From: an uncultured Clostridia bacterium
Lineage (GTDB): Bacteria > Bacillota > Clostridia > Oscillospirales > JAAYOS01
Reading direction: 5' to 3'
NCBI GenBank assembly: GCA_947593925.1
Contig: CANQDU010000003.1
Location: 179,359 to 243,358 of the forward strand
Length of the DNA: 64,000 nt
Both the position numbers and the translations under genes were made by a program. Under the pieces are notes generated by a model. It had not been told where the DNA came from, searched no databases, and was given only the letters and a program-made list of their open reading frames with translations. Positions 8,286 to 18,860 of the stretch are shown one piece after another; position 1 is the first letter of the stretch; every line of letters starts with the position of its first letter.

Positions 8286-10928
8286 TCAGAACGTGAATTT
8301 CGGCATCTCCGCCACGGGGAAGCCGTGCACCGGCGTGTAGCGGTACTCGTACTCGCCGGGCTCGAGCTCGAGCACGGCGTTCTCCCCGGACTTCTTCGCG
8401 CCCTCTATCACCGACGCGGAGCAGGCGGGGAGAACGAGCGTCGCCGTCGATCCGAACGGCACCGCCGCCTTCACGGTGAGGACGCCGTCCTCAAGCCGCC
8501 ACTCGCTCATGACGCGGCCCATAGCCGTATCCAGCTCGGCGCGAGCCCAGCCGAGCGCGTCGCTTGGTTCGGGGGCTATCGCGAAATGCCGGTAGCCGGG
8601 CGCGTTCTCGTCCGGGTTTATGCCGCACATGTTGCGGTACATCCACTCGACTATCGAACCGTATGCGTAGTGGTTGAGGGAGTTCATGCCGGTGTCCGAG
8701 ATGTACCCGTCCGGCATGACGGAGTTCCAGCGCTCCCAGACGGTCGTCGCGCCCATCTTCACCTCGTAGAGCCAGGACGGATAGTCGTCGTTGAGGAGGA
8801 GCCGGTAGGCATATCCGCTCGCGCCCGCCATCGAGAGGGCGCGGCAGAGCCAAGGCGTTCCGATAAAGCCGGTGGTGAGGTGGATATTGTTCTTCAGGAG
8901 CGCCACGGTGAGCTCCTCGACCGTTTTTTTCGGATCGGGGGATATGCCGAGGAAGACGGCGACGACGTATGCGGTCTGCGTAGTAAGCGCAAGACGTCCC
9001 GTAGGCGTGAAATACTCCGCGCGTATCGCGGCGAGTATCTCGTCCGCGAGCTTTTCGTGCTCCTCCGCCTCGTCGGTCTTTCCGAGGACGCGCGCGGCCT
9101 TGGCCGTGAGCTGCGCGGAGTAGCGGTAGTACGCGGAGCAGAGGAAGGTGTTGTCGGTCGCGCCGATGGGCGCCTGCGGCATTGTGTAGTTGTCGAGCGA
9201 GAGCCAGTCGCCGAAGTGGAAGCCGGTGTGCCAGAGGCGCGTGTCGCCGCTGTTCCCGTCCTCGCGGCGTATCCACTCGACCCACGCCTTCATATTGCGG
9301 TAGCAGTCCTCGAGGACTCGGCGGTCGCCGTAGTGCAGGTAGACGTTCCACGGCACGACCGTCGCGGCGTCCCCCCACGCGACCGACCCGGACGCCGCGC
9401 CGGGGCCGAACTGCCCGATGACGTCCGGCACGACGTGCGGAACGCTTCCGCCGTTCTTCTCCTGCTCCGCCCACATGTCGCGCATGACCTTCATATAGAA
9501 AGCGTCGCAGTCGGCGTTCATGCAGGCGGTGCCGCTGAACACCTGAGTGTCGCCCGTCCAGCCCATGCGCTCGTCGCGCTGAGGGCAGTCGGTCGGCACG
9601 TCCACGAAGTTTCCGCGCTGACCCCAGAGCGCGTTGAGGAAGAGGCGGTTGAGGTCGGGGTTCGAGGTCTCGATGCGTCCCGTCTCCTCGATATCCGAGT
9701 AGAGGACGCAGCCCGCGAAGTCGTCGCAGGCGGGCTCGCCGTCCCAGCCCTCGACCTTGACGTAGCGGAAGCCGTAGAATGTGAAGTGCGGCCGCGCCTC
9801 GACAGGCCGTCCGTCCGAGATGTAGGTATACTCCGCCTTCGCCGTGCGGAGATTGTCGCGGTAGAAGCAGCCGTCCTGAAGTATCTCACCGAAGCTGAAC
9901 GTCACAACTCTGCCGGTCTCGGACGGCGCGGCGAACTTCAAAAAGCCCACCATGTTCTGCCCCATGTCGAGCACCGTCTCGCCCTTCGGGGTGTGTATGA
10001 CCTCGACGGGGCTTATCACGCGCTTTATCTTTACCGGTAGGCTCAGACGCTCCTCGAGCTCGCCGAGGCCGAGCGTCACTGTGTGTACGCCGCCCCACGC
10101 TGAGTCGTCATAATTTGCGCCGGAGGCGCCGGGAAGCGCCGCGCGCGCGTCGTACACCTCGCCGTCGTATATGCTCGCGGAGACTACCGGCGACCGTGTG
10201 CTTCTCCAGTCCTCGCCGGTGGTGAAGACCTCGTGCGAGCCGTCCTCGTAATCGACGTGCAGCTCGCAGGTGAAGGCGAGCTCCTTTGTGTAGTAGTGCG
10301 GAGTGTCCGCATTGAAGCCGAGACGCCCCGCCCAGCCCTGTCCGAGCATGGCGAGGGCGGCGTTCTTACCCGGCATGACGAGCTTCGTTATGTCGTAGGT
10401 CTGGTACTGTATCCACCTGTCGTAGGCGTTGTATCCGGGGGTGAGGTATTCGTCTCCGACGCGCGCGCCGTTTATCTCAAACTCGTAGAGACCGATGCCC
10501 GAGACGTAGGCGCGGGCGCGCACCGGCGCGCCGCGCAGTTCGAACGTGCCGCGAAGATAGGGCGGCTCGCCCTCGCCGAGGTCGGCGGCTATCCACGGAG
10601 CCGTCCACGGCTCACTCATCTTGCCGGTCTCGAACCACGCGGAGGCGGAGGCGCTGTCGCCCCCGTCGCCCGTGACCTTCACGCGCCAGTAGTAGCGGGT
10701 GCGCGGCTCGAGCGCGAGCTCCGGCTCAAAGGAGAGCGAGTCGATATCCGCGCGCTCGCCGCTCGAATAGACGACGTTGCCGAAATCCTCGTCGAGAGCC
10801 ACATCCACGCACGCGGACGCCTGCCGCTTCGAGGGCGTGTCCTCCACGACCCACGAGAGGCGCGGACGTCCGAGTCGGAAGCCGAGCGGGTTTGTTATCC
10901 TGTTTGTCTTGAGACGGGTGAGCTTCAT
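8286..10928 (-). CDS. GH78 alpha-L-rhamnosidase
   Basis: 880 aa; DCPQRDERMGWTGDTQVF, NHYAYGSIVEWMYRNMCGI. Confidence 0.93.
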   Translation of the reverse strand: MKLTRLKTNRITNPLGFRLGRPRLSWVVEDTPSKRQASACVDVALDEDFGNVVYSSGERADIDSLSFEPELALEPRTRYYWRVKVTGDGGDSASASAWFETGKMSEPWTAPWIAADLGEGEPPYLRGTFELRGAPVRARAYVSGIGLYEFEINGARVGDEYLTPGYNAYDRWIQYQTYDITKLVMPGKNAALAMLGQGWAGRLGFNADTPHYYTKELAFTCELHVDYEDGSHEVFTTGEDWRSTRSPVVSASIYDGEVYDARAALPGASGANYDDSAWGGVHTVTLGLGELEERLSLPVKIKRVISPVEVIHTPKGETVLDMGQNMVGFLKFAAPSETGRVVTFSFGEILQDGCFYRDNLRTAKAEYTYISDGRPVEARPHFTFYGFRYVKVEGWDGEPACDDFAGCVLYSDIEETGRIETSNPDLNRLFLNALWGQRGNFVDVPTDCPQRDERMGWTGDTQVFSGTACMNADCDAFYMKVMRDMWAEQEKNGGSVPHVVPDVIGQFGPGAASGSVAWGDAATVVPWNVYLHYGDRRVLEDCYRNMKAWVEWIRREDGNSGDTRLWHTGFHFGDWLSLDNYTMPQAPIGATDNTFLCSAYYRYSAQLTAKAARVLGKTDEAEEHEKLADEILAAIRAEYFTPTGRLALTTQTAYVVAVFLGISPDPKKTVEELTVALLKNNIHLTTGFIGTPWLCRALSMAGASGYAYRLLLNDDYPSWLYEVKMGATTVWERWNSVMPDGYISDTGMNSLNHYAYGSIVEWMYRNMCGINPDENAPGYRHFAIAPEPSDALGWARAELDTAMGRVMSEWRLEDGVLTVKAAVPFGSTATLVLPACSASVIEGAKKSGENAVLELEPGEYEYRYTPVHGFPVAEMPKFTF

Positions 10929-10992
10929 ACTGTTCCTCCATTCATTCTGTGATTATGCTGGCGGGACGGCGTCCCGCATGTATTCCGTGTAC

Positions 10993-11889
10993 TCAGCGCC
11001 GCGCCCTGTCCTTTGCGCGGTAGGGGTCATATTCCTTTGCCTCCGCGTAGATGCGGAGGTAGCTTTCGTAGCGGCTCGCGGGTATCTCCCCCGCCTCGAC
11101 CGCCTCCCGGACGGCGCAGCCCCGGTCGCTGCCGTGCGCGCAGCCGTGGAAACGGCACTTTCCGAGGTATGGCGCGAACTCCGGAAAGCAGTCCTCAAGC
11201 TCCTCCGGCGGGATGTGCGTCTCCTCGCCGTCGTCAAATGAGGAAAATCCGGGGGTGTCGGCGACGGTCGCGCCGTCGAGGTCGAACAGCTCGACGTGGC
11301 GCGTGGTGTGCCGCCCTCTGCCTATGCGCTCGTTTATCGCGCCGGTCTCGGCGCGCGCGGCGGGAAGTATTCGGTTGAGGAGGCTGCTCTTTCCCACACC
11401 GCTCACCCCCGCGAACGCGCAGAACCTTCCCCGGAGCGCGCGAAGGAGCTCATCCGTCCCCTCGCCGGTCGCGGCGGAGACGATGTGCGTCTCTATACCG
11501 CTGCGGCGGTAGATCTCAGCCTCGTCCTCCGCGCGGCGGAGGTCGCACTTGTTGAACACCACCACCGGCGTGACGCCCTTCCTGCGCGCGACGACCGTCA
11601 TGCGGTCGATGAGCGGCAGCGGCGTCACCGGCGGCGCGGCGGACGCGACTATCGCTAGCGTGTCGAGGTTTGCCACCGGCGGACGCTCGAACGCGGAGGA
11701 GCGCGGAAGCAGCTCCACCACATACGCAAGCCCGTCCTCGTGGGTCTCGACGCGCGCCATGTCACCTATCATAGGGGTTATGCCGTCTCTGCGAAAACGT
11801 CCGCGAGCGCGGCATTCCAGAATGCCGCGCTCGGTCTTTACATAATAAAATCCGCCTATGCCCTTGTATATCCTTCCGGTCTCTGTCAT
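10993..11889 (-). CDS. rsgA: Ribosome small-subunit-dependent GTPase A
   Basis: Circularly permuted GTPase motifs (NKCDL, GVSGVGKSSLLN, DTPGF) and Cys/His zinc motif. Confidence 0.95.
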   Translation of the reverse strand: MTETGRIYKGIGGFYYVKTERGILECRARGRFRRDGITPMIGDMARVETHEDGLAYVVELLPRSSAFERPPVANLDTLAIVASAAPPVTPLPLIDRMTVVARRKGVTPVVVFNKCDLRRAEDEAEIYRRSGIETHIVSAATGEGTDELLRALRGRFCAFAGVSGVGKSSLLNRILPAARAETGAINERIGRGRHTTRHVELFDLDGATVADTPGFSSFDDGEETHIPPEELEDCFPEFAPYLGKCRFHGCAHGSDRGCAVREAVEAGEIPASRYESYLRIYAEAKEYDPYRAKDRARR

Positions 11890-11890
11890 C

Positions 11891-14065
11891 TTATCTGCCG
11901 AAGGTCACGGAGTAGCTGTCGTGAAGAACGTCGTCAAAGTATATCTCGACCTGCTGGGTGCCGGTGCCGGATATGGCGACGGTGTACACCATTTCGGCTG
12001 TATTCACCGTCGCGTTGTGGACGGAGACGCCGCCGACGTATATCGTTACCTTGACGGTCTCGCGCCCGTCCTGCGGGAGCGTTATGCTGAGCATGCGGCT
12101 CGACGTCGCGGGAGTCGGGGCGGTCGAGGGCTCTGTGGACGGCGTGGGCTCGCTCGAGGCGGGTCCCGCCGGAACGTCGCTCGGTTCGCTCGAAACCGGC
12201 TCGGAGGACGCCGGAGCGGAAGGCTCGGTGCTCGGCTCTGTGGAAACGGGAGCGGACGGCTCGACGGACGGCTCCTCGGAGGGCTCCTCCGAAACCTCCG
12301 CGCTGGGATCGACGTAGAACGCGCCGTTCGAGACGTAGAGCACGACCTGAGTGCCCTTGTCCACATCCATACCGGCCGGGATGCTCTGGTTTACGACCTC
12401 GCCCGCGGGCTTGTCGCTCTCCTGCGTGCGGGTGCCGCCATAGGTGAGGCCGAGCGCCTCTATCGCGGATATCGCGTCCTGCTCGGTCCTGCCGACGAGA
12501 TCCGGCATGACCGACTGCTCGGTCTCCGGGCCGAGGGAGACATACAGCGTCACCGTCTCCCCCTCGCCGAGCGAGCTGAACGCCGGGGGATCGGTGCGTA
12601 TGACGTCGTTCTGAAGGACGGTCTCGCTGAACTCGTACTGCGTCTCGCCGACGTTGAGGTCGAGGCGGCGTATCTCGTTTTCGGCGTCACGGTACTCGTA
12701 GTCCGAGAGGTCGGGAAGCTCGATGGTGCGCGGCCCGCGGCTCACGGTGAGCGTCACCGTGGCTCCGGGCTCGACGCTCCGCCCCGCGCTCGGGCTCTGC
12801 TTGAGGACGGTGCCCGCAGGCTCGTCGGCATACTCCACCGTCGTCGATTCGACGATGGTGAAGTCGCCGCCGTTCGAGACGTCGTACTGCTCCATTACGT
12901 CGTCATAGAGCAAGCCCATCTCGACAAAGTCGGGCACGCTCACCTTGGTATTCTCCGGGTTTATCAGCGGGTCTACGACCTGCCACAGGAAGCGTATCAT
13001 CACCGCGACGAGCGCGAGCACGAGCAGTACCGCGAATATCATCGCGACGATGCCGAAGCGGCTCCTGCCGCGCGGTTCCTTCTTCTTTTTCTTCTTCACT
13101 TCGGGCTTTGCGGTGCGGACCGCCGCCTTCTGCTGCTGGGAGGTCTGATGCGGCTGCGCGTCGCTCACGGCGGGTATCTTTCGCGTAGGCTCGTCCGCGC
13201 TGTCGATATATCCGAAGACGGTGTTCGGATCCTTGCGGAACTGTTCGAGGTCCTGATACATCTCGTCTGCGGACTGGTAGCGGCGCTCGATATCGGGGCA
13301 CATCGCGTGCATCGTTATCTCCTCGAGGCCGACCGGTATCGACTCGTCTATCTCGCGCGGGTCGAGCGGCATCGAGTTGATGTGCTGTATGGCTATGGCG
13401 ACGGCGCTGTCCCCCTCGAACGGGAGACGACCCGTCAGCATCTCGTAGAGCACTACGCCCACCGAGTAGAGGTCGCTCCGCGCGTCGCACGCGCCGCCCT
13501 TCGCCTGCTCCGGCGAGATGTAGTGCACCGAGCCGAGCGCCTCCTGCGTGAGCGTGCTCTGCGCGGAGGCAAAGCGAGCTATGCCGAAGTCCGCGACCTT
13601 CACGCTGCCGTCCCGCAGGACCATGATGTTGTGCGGCTTTATGTCGCGGTGGATTATCCCCCGCGAATGGGCGTGGCTGAGTGCCCGCACTATCTGGGTC
13701 GTGAAGTGCAGCGCCTCCCGCCAGTTGAGACGGTCCTTCAGGCTCATGTAGTGCTTGAGGGTTATGCCGTCTATCAGCTCCATGACGAGATATTCGATAC
13801 CCTGCGAGCGGTTGACGTCATAGACCGCGACGATGTTCGGGTGGCTGAGCATCGCCACCGCCTGACTCTCCGCGTGGAAGCGGCGGCGGAACTCCTCGTC
13901 CCGCGCGTACTCGGGCCGCAGTATCTTTATGGCTACAAAGCGCCCGAGGCGGTGGTCCCTCGCCTTGTAGACGACGGCCATTCCGCCTTCCCCGACCTTC
14001 TCCACTATCTCGTAGCGGTTATCGAGCATCAAGCCGATGTAGCTGTCCTTTGCGTCCATAAACAA
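11891..14065 (-). CDS. prkC: PASTA-domain Ser/Thr protein kinase
   Basis: HRDIKPHNIMV, DFGIAR; TM helix; three PASTA repeats, S/E/P linker, extra C-terminal domain. Confidence 0.95.
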   Translation of the reverse strand: MFMDAKDSYIGLMLDNRYEIVEKVGEGGMAVVYKARDHRLGRFVAIKILRPEYARDEEFRRRFHAESQAVAMLSHPNIVAVYDVNRSQGIEYLVMELIDGITLKHYMSLKDRLNWREALHFTTQIVRALSHAHSRGIIHRDIKPHNIMVLRDGSVKVADFGIARFASAQSTLTQEALGSVHYISPEQAKGGACDARSDLYSVGVVLYEMLTGRLPFEGDSAVAIAIQHINSMPLDPREIDESIPVGLEEITMHAMCPDIERRYQSADEMYQDLEQFRKDPNTVFGYIDSADEPTRKIPAVSDAQPHQTSQQQKAAVRTAKPEVKKKKKKEPRGRSRFGIVAMIFAVLLVLALVAVMIRFLWQVVDPLINPENTKVSVPDFVEMGLLYDDVMEQYDVSNGGDFTIVESTTVEYADEPAGTVLKQSPSAGRSVEPGATVTLTVSRGPRTIELPDLSDYEYRDAENEIRRLDLNVGETQYEFSETVLQNDVIRTDPPAFSSLGEGETVTLYVSLGPETEQSVMPDLVGRTEQDAISAIEALGLTYGGTRTQESDKPAGEVVNQSIPAGMDVDKGTQVVLYVSNGAFYVDPSAEVSEEPSEEPSVEPSAPVSTEPSTEPSAPASSEPVSSEPSDVPAGPASSEPTPSTEPSTAPTPATSSRMLSITLPQDGRETVKVTIYVGGVSVHNATVNTAEMVYTVAISGTGTQQVEIYFDDVLHDSYSVTFGR

Positions 14066-14074
14066 AAACCTCCG

Positions 14075-14818
14075 CTAGATCTCGAGCAGTACGACGGTTA
14101 TGTTGTCTCTCCCGCCGCGCGAGTTTGCGATTTCCACAAGGCGCTCGCACGCGAGGCTCTTGTCTCCGCCGTGCAGTACCTCGTAAAGCATCTCCTGTTC
14201 TTCGACCATATTCGTGAGCCCGTCCGAGCAGAGCAGTATGTGCTCGCCGGGGTTCATTTCCCTGTAATACACGTCGCACTCGGTCTCCTTGTCCACACCG
14301 ACCGCGCGGGTTATCAGGTTCCTCGATGGGTGACGCCGCGCCTGTTCCGCAGTGATGTCCCCCTGTATCATCATATCCTCGACAAGCGAGTGGTCGCGAG
14401 TCAGGCGCTCGATCCCTCCGCTCGTGATGAGGTAAGCTCTGCTGTCGCCGATGTTCGTTATCACCATCCGCCGCCCGGAGGCGACGGCCGCGACAAGCGT
14501 GGTGCCCATTCCGCTGTACTCCGGCGAGGCGAGGCTGCGCTCGTAAACGTCGCTGTTCGCGCGCTCGCAAGCGTCCCGCGCGAGCGCCTTGAGAAACTCC
14601 GCGTCTCTCTCGCCGCCGGGCAGGCGCGAGCGCACCTCCTCGGCAAAGGAGCTCGCCGCGATGGCGCTCGCCACCGCGCCGCCCTTCGCACCGCCCATAC
14701 CGTCACAGACCACGCAGACAGTGTTCCCCTGTGCGTCCAGTTCGATGAAGTATGTGTCCTGATTTTCCGTTCGTACTTTTCCTATGTCGGTTTTCCCCCA
14801 TGCCCGCACGGGAAACAC
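14075..14818 (-). CDS. stp: PP2C-family Ser/Thr phosphatase
   Basis: VCDGMGGAKGG, LLCSDGLTN, GGRDNITVVLLEI. Confidence 0.95.
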   Translation of the reverse strand: MFPVRAWGKTDIGKVRTENQDTYFIELDAQGNTVCVVCDGMGGAKGGAVASAIAASSFAEEVRSRLPGGERDAEFLKALARDACERANSDVYERSLASPEYSGMGTTLVAAVASGRRMVITNIGDSRAYLITSGGIERLTRDHSLVEDMMIQGDITAEQARRHPSRNLITRAVGVDKETECDVYYREMNPGEHILLCSDGLTNMVEEQEMLYEVLHGGDKSLACERLVEIANSRGGRDNITVVLLEI

Positions 14819-14839
14819 CTCCCTTCCGCGTAGTCTTTT

Positions 14840-15880
14840 CTATCCTTCAGTCCGCTCCTCCGCACTCCTGCGGCGGCGGAGCTGTCCGCATGCGGCGTCT
14901 ATGTCCGCGCCCATCTTCCTGCGGACGGTGACGTTCACGCCGCGCCGCTCGAGTATCGACTTGAAGCGCGCCACCCGCTCCGGCGGGCTCGGCTCGAGCA
15001 TGGAGCCGTCCACGTGGTTGAGCGGTATCAGGTTGACGTGCCCGTCGCTTCCAGCAAGGAGCGACGCAAGCTCCTCCGCCTGCCTGTCCGAGTCGTTCAC
15101 GCCGTCCGCGAGCAGGTATTCGTAGCTTACGCGCCGGCCGGTCTTTTTGCGGTACTCCGCGCACCTGCGGATGAGCTCCTTCACGCCTCCGCCGGTGCGG
15201 TTCACCGGCATTAGGCGCGAGCGCGTCTCGTCGTCCGGGGCGTGGAGTGAGACAGACAGCGTCAGCTGAAGGTCGAGCTCCGCGAGGCGCTCTATGCCTC
15301 CCTCCGGGCCGCAGGTGGAAAGCGAGATGTGCCGCATTCCTATCCCCGCGCCCTTCTCCGCGCCGACGAGGCGAAGGAACTTTATGACGTTTTCAAAATT
15401 ATCGAGCGGTTCGCCTATCCCCATCAGAACGATGTTCGATATCTTCTCGCCGCTCTCGCGTTCGCTGTACTGCACCTCGTCAAGCATCTCGCCCGGCGTG
15501 AGGTCGCGCACGCGCCCGCCGCGTGTGGAGGCGCAGAAAGCGCACCCCATCCTGCATCCCACCTGCGTGGATATGCAGACGGTGCTGCCGTGTCTGTACC
15601 GCATGACGACGCTCTCGACGCTCGCCCCGTCGTGAAGTCCCCAAAGGAGCTTCACCGTCCCGTCCCGCGAAGTTTGCTTTGCAAGCACCTCCGGCGGGAA
15701 GAGCCGGCAGCAGCCCGAAAGCTTCTCACGGAGCGGCGCGGGGAGGTTTGTCATCTCCTCAAAGCTGCGTGCTCCGCCCGCCGTCCAACGCCAGAGCTGA
15801 TCCGCGCGGAAGCGCGGCTCGCCGAGCGACTGCATGAGTTCGGCGAGCTCGGTGCGGTCCATACTCCTTATATCATACAT
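14840..15880 (-). CDS. rlmN: 23S rRNA (adenine2503-C2)-methyltransferase
   Basis: Radical SAM CAFCAS; QVGCRMGCAFC; start taken at MYDIRSMDRTE. Confidence 0.95.
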   Translation of the reverse strand: MYDIRSMDRTELAELMQSLGEPRFRADQLWRWTAGGARSFEEMTNLPAPLREKLSGCCRLFPPEVLAKQTSRDGTVKLLWGLHDGASVESVVMRYRHGSTVCISTQVGCRMGCAFCASTRGGRVRDLTPGEMLDEVQYSERESGEKISNIVLMGIGEPLDNFENVIKFLRLVGAEKGAGIGMRHISLSTCGPEGGIERLAELDLQLTLSVSLHAPDDETRSRLMPVNRTGGGVKELIRRCAEYRKKTGRRVSYEYLLADGVNDSDRQAEELASLLAGSDGHVNLIPLNHVDGSMLEPSPPERVARFKSILERRGVNVTVRRKMGADIDAACGQLRRRRSAEERTEG

Positions 15881-17186
15881 CTTTTTCACCCAAAACGCAA
15901 ATAAAAAATCCGTCTCTTGTGCCTTTTTCGCTCCAAAGCGACGCCCGGCCGTCCGGGAAATCTCCCATACCGCCGGGAAATACGAAACTTTTTGTTTCGA
16001 AATTCGGATTGTTTGCAAGAAAATCGTCTACTATGCTGTCATTTTCTTCCTTGCGCCATGTACATGTGCTGTATACGAGCCTTCCGCCTTTTTTTACGCA
16101 TTTTGCCGCCGAAGCGAGTATTTCCCGCTGCAAACGCGGCAGCTCCGCGACGTCCTCGGGGGTCTTATAGCGTATGTCCGGCTTCTTGCGGATTATCCCG
16201 AGGCCGGAGCAGGGCACGTCGCAGATAACGCGGTCGAAGGCTCCGACCCACTCCGGCGGGACGTCTCTCGCGTCCCCCGAGCGCGTCTCTATGTCAAAGC
16301 CGAGCCGACGCGCGCCGTCCGCGACGAGCTTCATCTTCGCCTCGGATATGTCGCTCGCGGTGACCCGTCCTCCCCGCACGGCCGCGCCGAAGCTCTTGCC
16401 GCCGGGCGCGGAGCAGAGGTCGAGGACGCTCATGCCTTCCTTCACGCAGAGCGCTTCCCCCGCAAGCTGACTGCTCACGTCCTGCACCCAGAAAAGTCCC
16501 TCACGAAAGCTCGGAAGGCGCGATATGTCCCCTGAGCCGGTCATATCTATCGAACAGTCGAGCGCGCCGGGAGCGGCGTCCGCGTCCTCCTCGCGGAGGC
16601 GCGCGATGAGCGCGTCCCTCGTTATTCTTGCGGTGTTCGTCCTGAGTGTGACTGCGGGCGCGGTGTTGTCGGAGATAAGCTCCTCCTCCGCCTTCTCAAA
16701 ACCGCGGAGCGCGACGAGCTCGCGCACCATCCACTCCGGGTGCGACCAGCGTATCGAGAGCCGACGGACGGGGTCGGTCTCCTCCACGTCGAGCGGGCGC
16801 TCGATGCGGCTCGCCGCGCGGAGCACCGCGTTGACGTACCCCGCAGAGCGGCGGTCGTGCCCGCGCATGAGCGCCACCGTCTCGCCGACGGCGGCGTGGG
16901 CGGGTATGCCGTCCGCGAAGAACAGCTGGAACGCGCCGAGGCGAAGCGCCGCGAGGACGCGCCGCTCGAGCTTCCCGAGCGGTATCTTCGAGAGCTTTTC
17001 GAGGCGGTAGTCGAGCAGTATGCGGTTCTGCACCACGCCGCCCGCGAGGAAGGTCGCGAGCGCCGCGTCCCGCTTGTCCAACGCCGCCGCGCGTATCGCC
17101 TCCGAGAAGTGCGCGGCGTCCCACTCGTGTGTGCCGTCCCAACGGACGAGCTCCCGGAGCGCCGTCTCCCTTGCGCTGCTGCCCAT
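15873..17186 (-). CDS. rsmB: 16S rRNA (cytosine967-C5)-methyltransferase
   Basis: NusB-like N-terminus plus DLCSAPGGKS, CDVPCSGLG, YSTCT. Confidence 0.94.
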   Translation of the reverse strand: MGSSARETALRELVRWDGTHEWDAAHFSEAIRAAALDKRDAALATFLAGGVVQNRILLDYRLEKLSKIPLGKLERRVLAALRLGAFQLFFADGIPAHAAVGETVALMRGHDRRSAGYVNAVLRAASRIERPLDVEETDPVRRLSIRWSHPEWMVRELVALRGFEKAEEELISDNTAPAVTLRTNTARITRDALIARLREEDADAAPGALDCSIDMTGSGDISRLPSFREGLFWVQDVSSQLAGEALCVKEGMSVLDLCSAPGGKSFGAAVRGGRVTASDISEAKMKLVADGARRLGFDIETRSGDARDVPPEWVGAFDRVICDVPCSGLGIIRKKPDIRYKTPEDVAELPRLQREILASAAKCVKKGGRLVYSTCTWRKEENDSIVDDFLANNPNFETKSFVFPGGMGDFPDGRASLWSEKGTRDGFFICVLGEKDV

Positions 17187-17890
17187 CAGCTTCTCCTGTT
17201 TCTGTTCGACGTGATGGCGACGAGCCGCAGAAGCTGCGCGAGGCTCACCGCGAGCGCCGCGACGTAGGTTAAAGCGGCGGCGGTGAGAACCTTACGTGCG
17301 CCGCGAAGCTCCTCCTCGTCGAGCATCCCGCTCGAACGAAGCGTCTCCATGGCGCGGCGGGACGCGTTGAACTCCACCGGCAGCGTCACGAGCTGGAAGA
17401 CGACCGAGAGCGAGAAGCAGAGTATCCCCGCCGTCGCGAGCGCGGGGAAGGAGTATATCAGTCCGAGTATGACGAGCGGTATCGCGAGCGACGAGCCTAT
17501 CTGCGTTATCGGGATTATCGCCGCGCGCACCTTTATCGGGAAATATCCCGAGGAATACTGCGCGGCGTGACCCGCCTCGTGCGCCGCGACGCCGACCGCC
17601 GCGACCGTCGGAGCGGAGTACACCCCGTCCGACAGGCGTATCACGTTCGTCCTCGGGTCATAGTGGTCGGTGAGCTCGCCCGCGACGCGCTCCACCCGCA
17701 CTCCGTAGACGTTGTTGTACCTCAGAACGCGCTCGGCGGCGGAAGCGCCGTCCATGGCGCGGCGCACCGGCGTCTGAGAATACTTCCTGAACGTGCTCTT
17801 GACGCGCATCTGGCATATCAGCGATATGATAAGCGCCGGGACCACAAGGATGATATAGTAGATGTCGATATAGTAATATCCGAACGGCAT
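17186..17890 (-). CDS. Neutral zinc metallopeptidase (YugP-like)
   Basis: VGVAAHEAGHAAQYSSGY, membrane helices. Confidence 0.9.
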   Translation of the reverse strand: MPFGYYYIDIYYIILVVPALIISLICQMRVKSTFRKYSQTPVRRAMDGASAAERVLRYNNVYGVRVERVAGELTDHYDPRTNVIRLSDGVYSAPTVAAVGVAAHEAGHAAQYSSGYFPIKVRAAIIPITQIGSSLAIPLVILGLIYSFPALATAGILCFSLSVVFQLVTLPVEFNASRRAMETLRSSGMLDEEELRGARKVLTAAALTYVAALAVSLAQLLRLVAITSNRNRRS

Positions 17891-17942
17891 AGCTTACCCG
17901 GAGGGGACTCCCCTCCGACCTCCTTTTCGGGGAAAACCCGAT

Positions 17943-18860
17943 TTATTCGCCGAGCTTCGTCCCGGGCTCGATGCGGTGGCCGTTGAGCCACGCCTTCGCG
18001 CTCATCCGCTTGCCGCCGGCGGCGGCTATGTCGGTGAGGACGACCGAGCCCTCCGCGCATGCAACCTCTATTCCCTCCCGCGTCGAGACGACCGTGCCCG
18101 GCTCTCCCTCAGTATGTCCGAGCGAGGCGGCGTAGAGCTTCATCGGCGCGCCGGAATATATTGTGAATGCTCCGGGGTCGGGGTTCATGGCGCGTATGAG
18201 GTCGCGCACCTCGCGCGCGGGGCGCGCGAAGTCCACGCGGCAGTCCTCCCGCATTATCTGCGCGGCGTAGACCGCGCCCTCCTCCGGCTGAGGCGCGCGC
18301 GGCGCCGTGCCGTCCTCGATGGCGCGTATAGTCTTTATCAGCAGCTCGCCGCCCATCTTCGCGTAGCGGTCTCGGAGAGTGCCGCCGGTGTCGTCCGGGC
18401 TTATCGGGGTCTCCTCGCGGAAGATCATATCCCCGGTGTCAAGCCCCTCCGACATGTACATCGTCGTGACGCCGCCGAGCGTGTCCCCCGCCTCTATGGC
18501 GCGCTGTATCGGCGCGGCTCCGCGCCAGCGCGGCAGGAGCGATGCATGCATGTTGACGGCGCCGTACCTCGGGTAGTCGAGGACCTCCTTCGGGAGTATC
18601 CTGCCGTAGGCCGCAACGACGATGAGCTCGGGGTCTATCTCACGGAGCAGGTCGCCGCACTTCTTCAGGCGGGTCGGCTGGAAGACCTCAACGCCGCGCT
18701 CGAGCGCGAGCGTCTTTACCGGCGGCGGCGTGAGGCGCATCTTTCTCCCCTGCGGCTTGTCCGGCTGGGTAAACACCGCGCGGACGTCCATGCCCGCGTC
18801 GAGAAGCGCGCGCAGACACTCCGCCGCTATCTCCGGCGTACCCATAAAGAGTATCCTCAT
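17943..18860 (-). CDS. fmt: Methionyl-tRNA formyltransferase
   Basis: MRILFMGTPEIAAECL, NMHASLLPRWRGAAPIQRAI. Confidence 0.96.
   Translation of the reverse strand: MRILFMGTPEIAAECLRALLDAGMDVRAVFTQPDKPQGRKMRLTPPPVKTLALERGVEVFQPTRLKKCGDLLREIDPELIVVAAYGRILPKEVLDYPRYGAVNMHASLLPRWRGAAPIQRAIEAGDTLGGVTTMYMSEGLDTGDMIFREETPISPDDTGGTLRDRYAKMGGELLIKTIRAIEDGTAPRAPQPEEGAVYAAQIMREDCRVDFARPAREVRDLIRAMNPDPGAFTIYSGAPMKLYAASLGHTEGEPGTVVSTREGIEVACAEGSVVLTDIAAAGGKRMSAKAWLNGHRIEPGTKLGE

Noticed and set aside
17890-17943. GGAGGGGactCCCCTCC hairpin between fmt and the Zn peptidase gene
   Set aside because: Short hairpin without U-tract on the minus strand; could be a weak attenuator but not enough support
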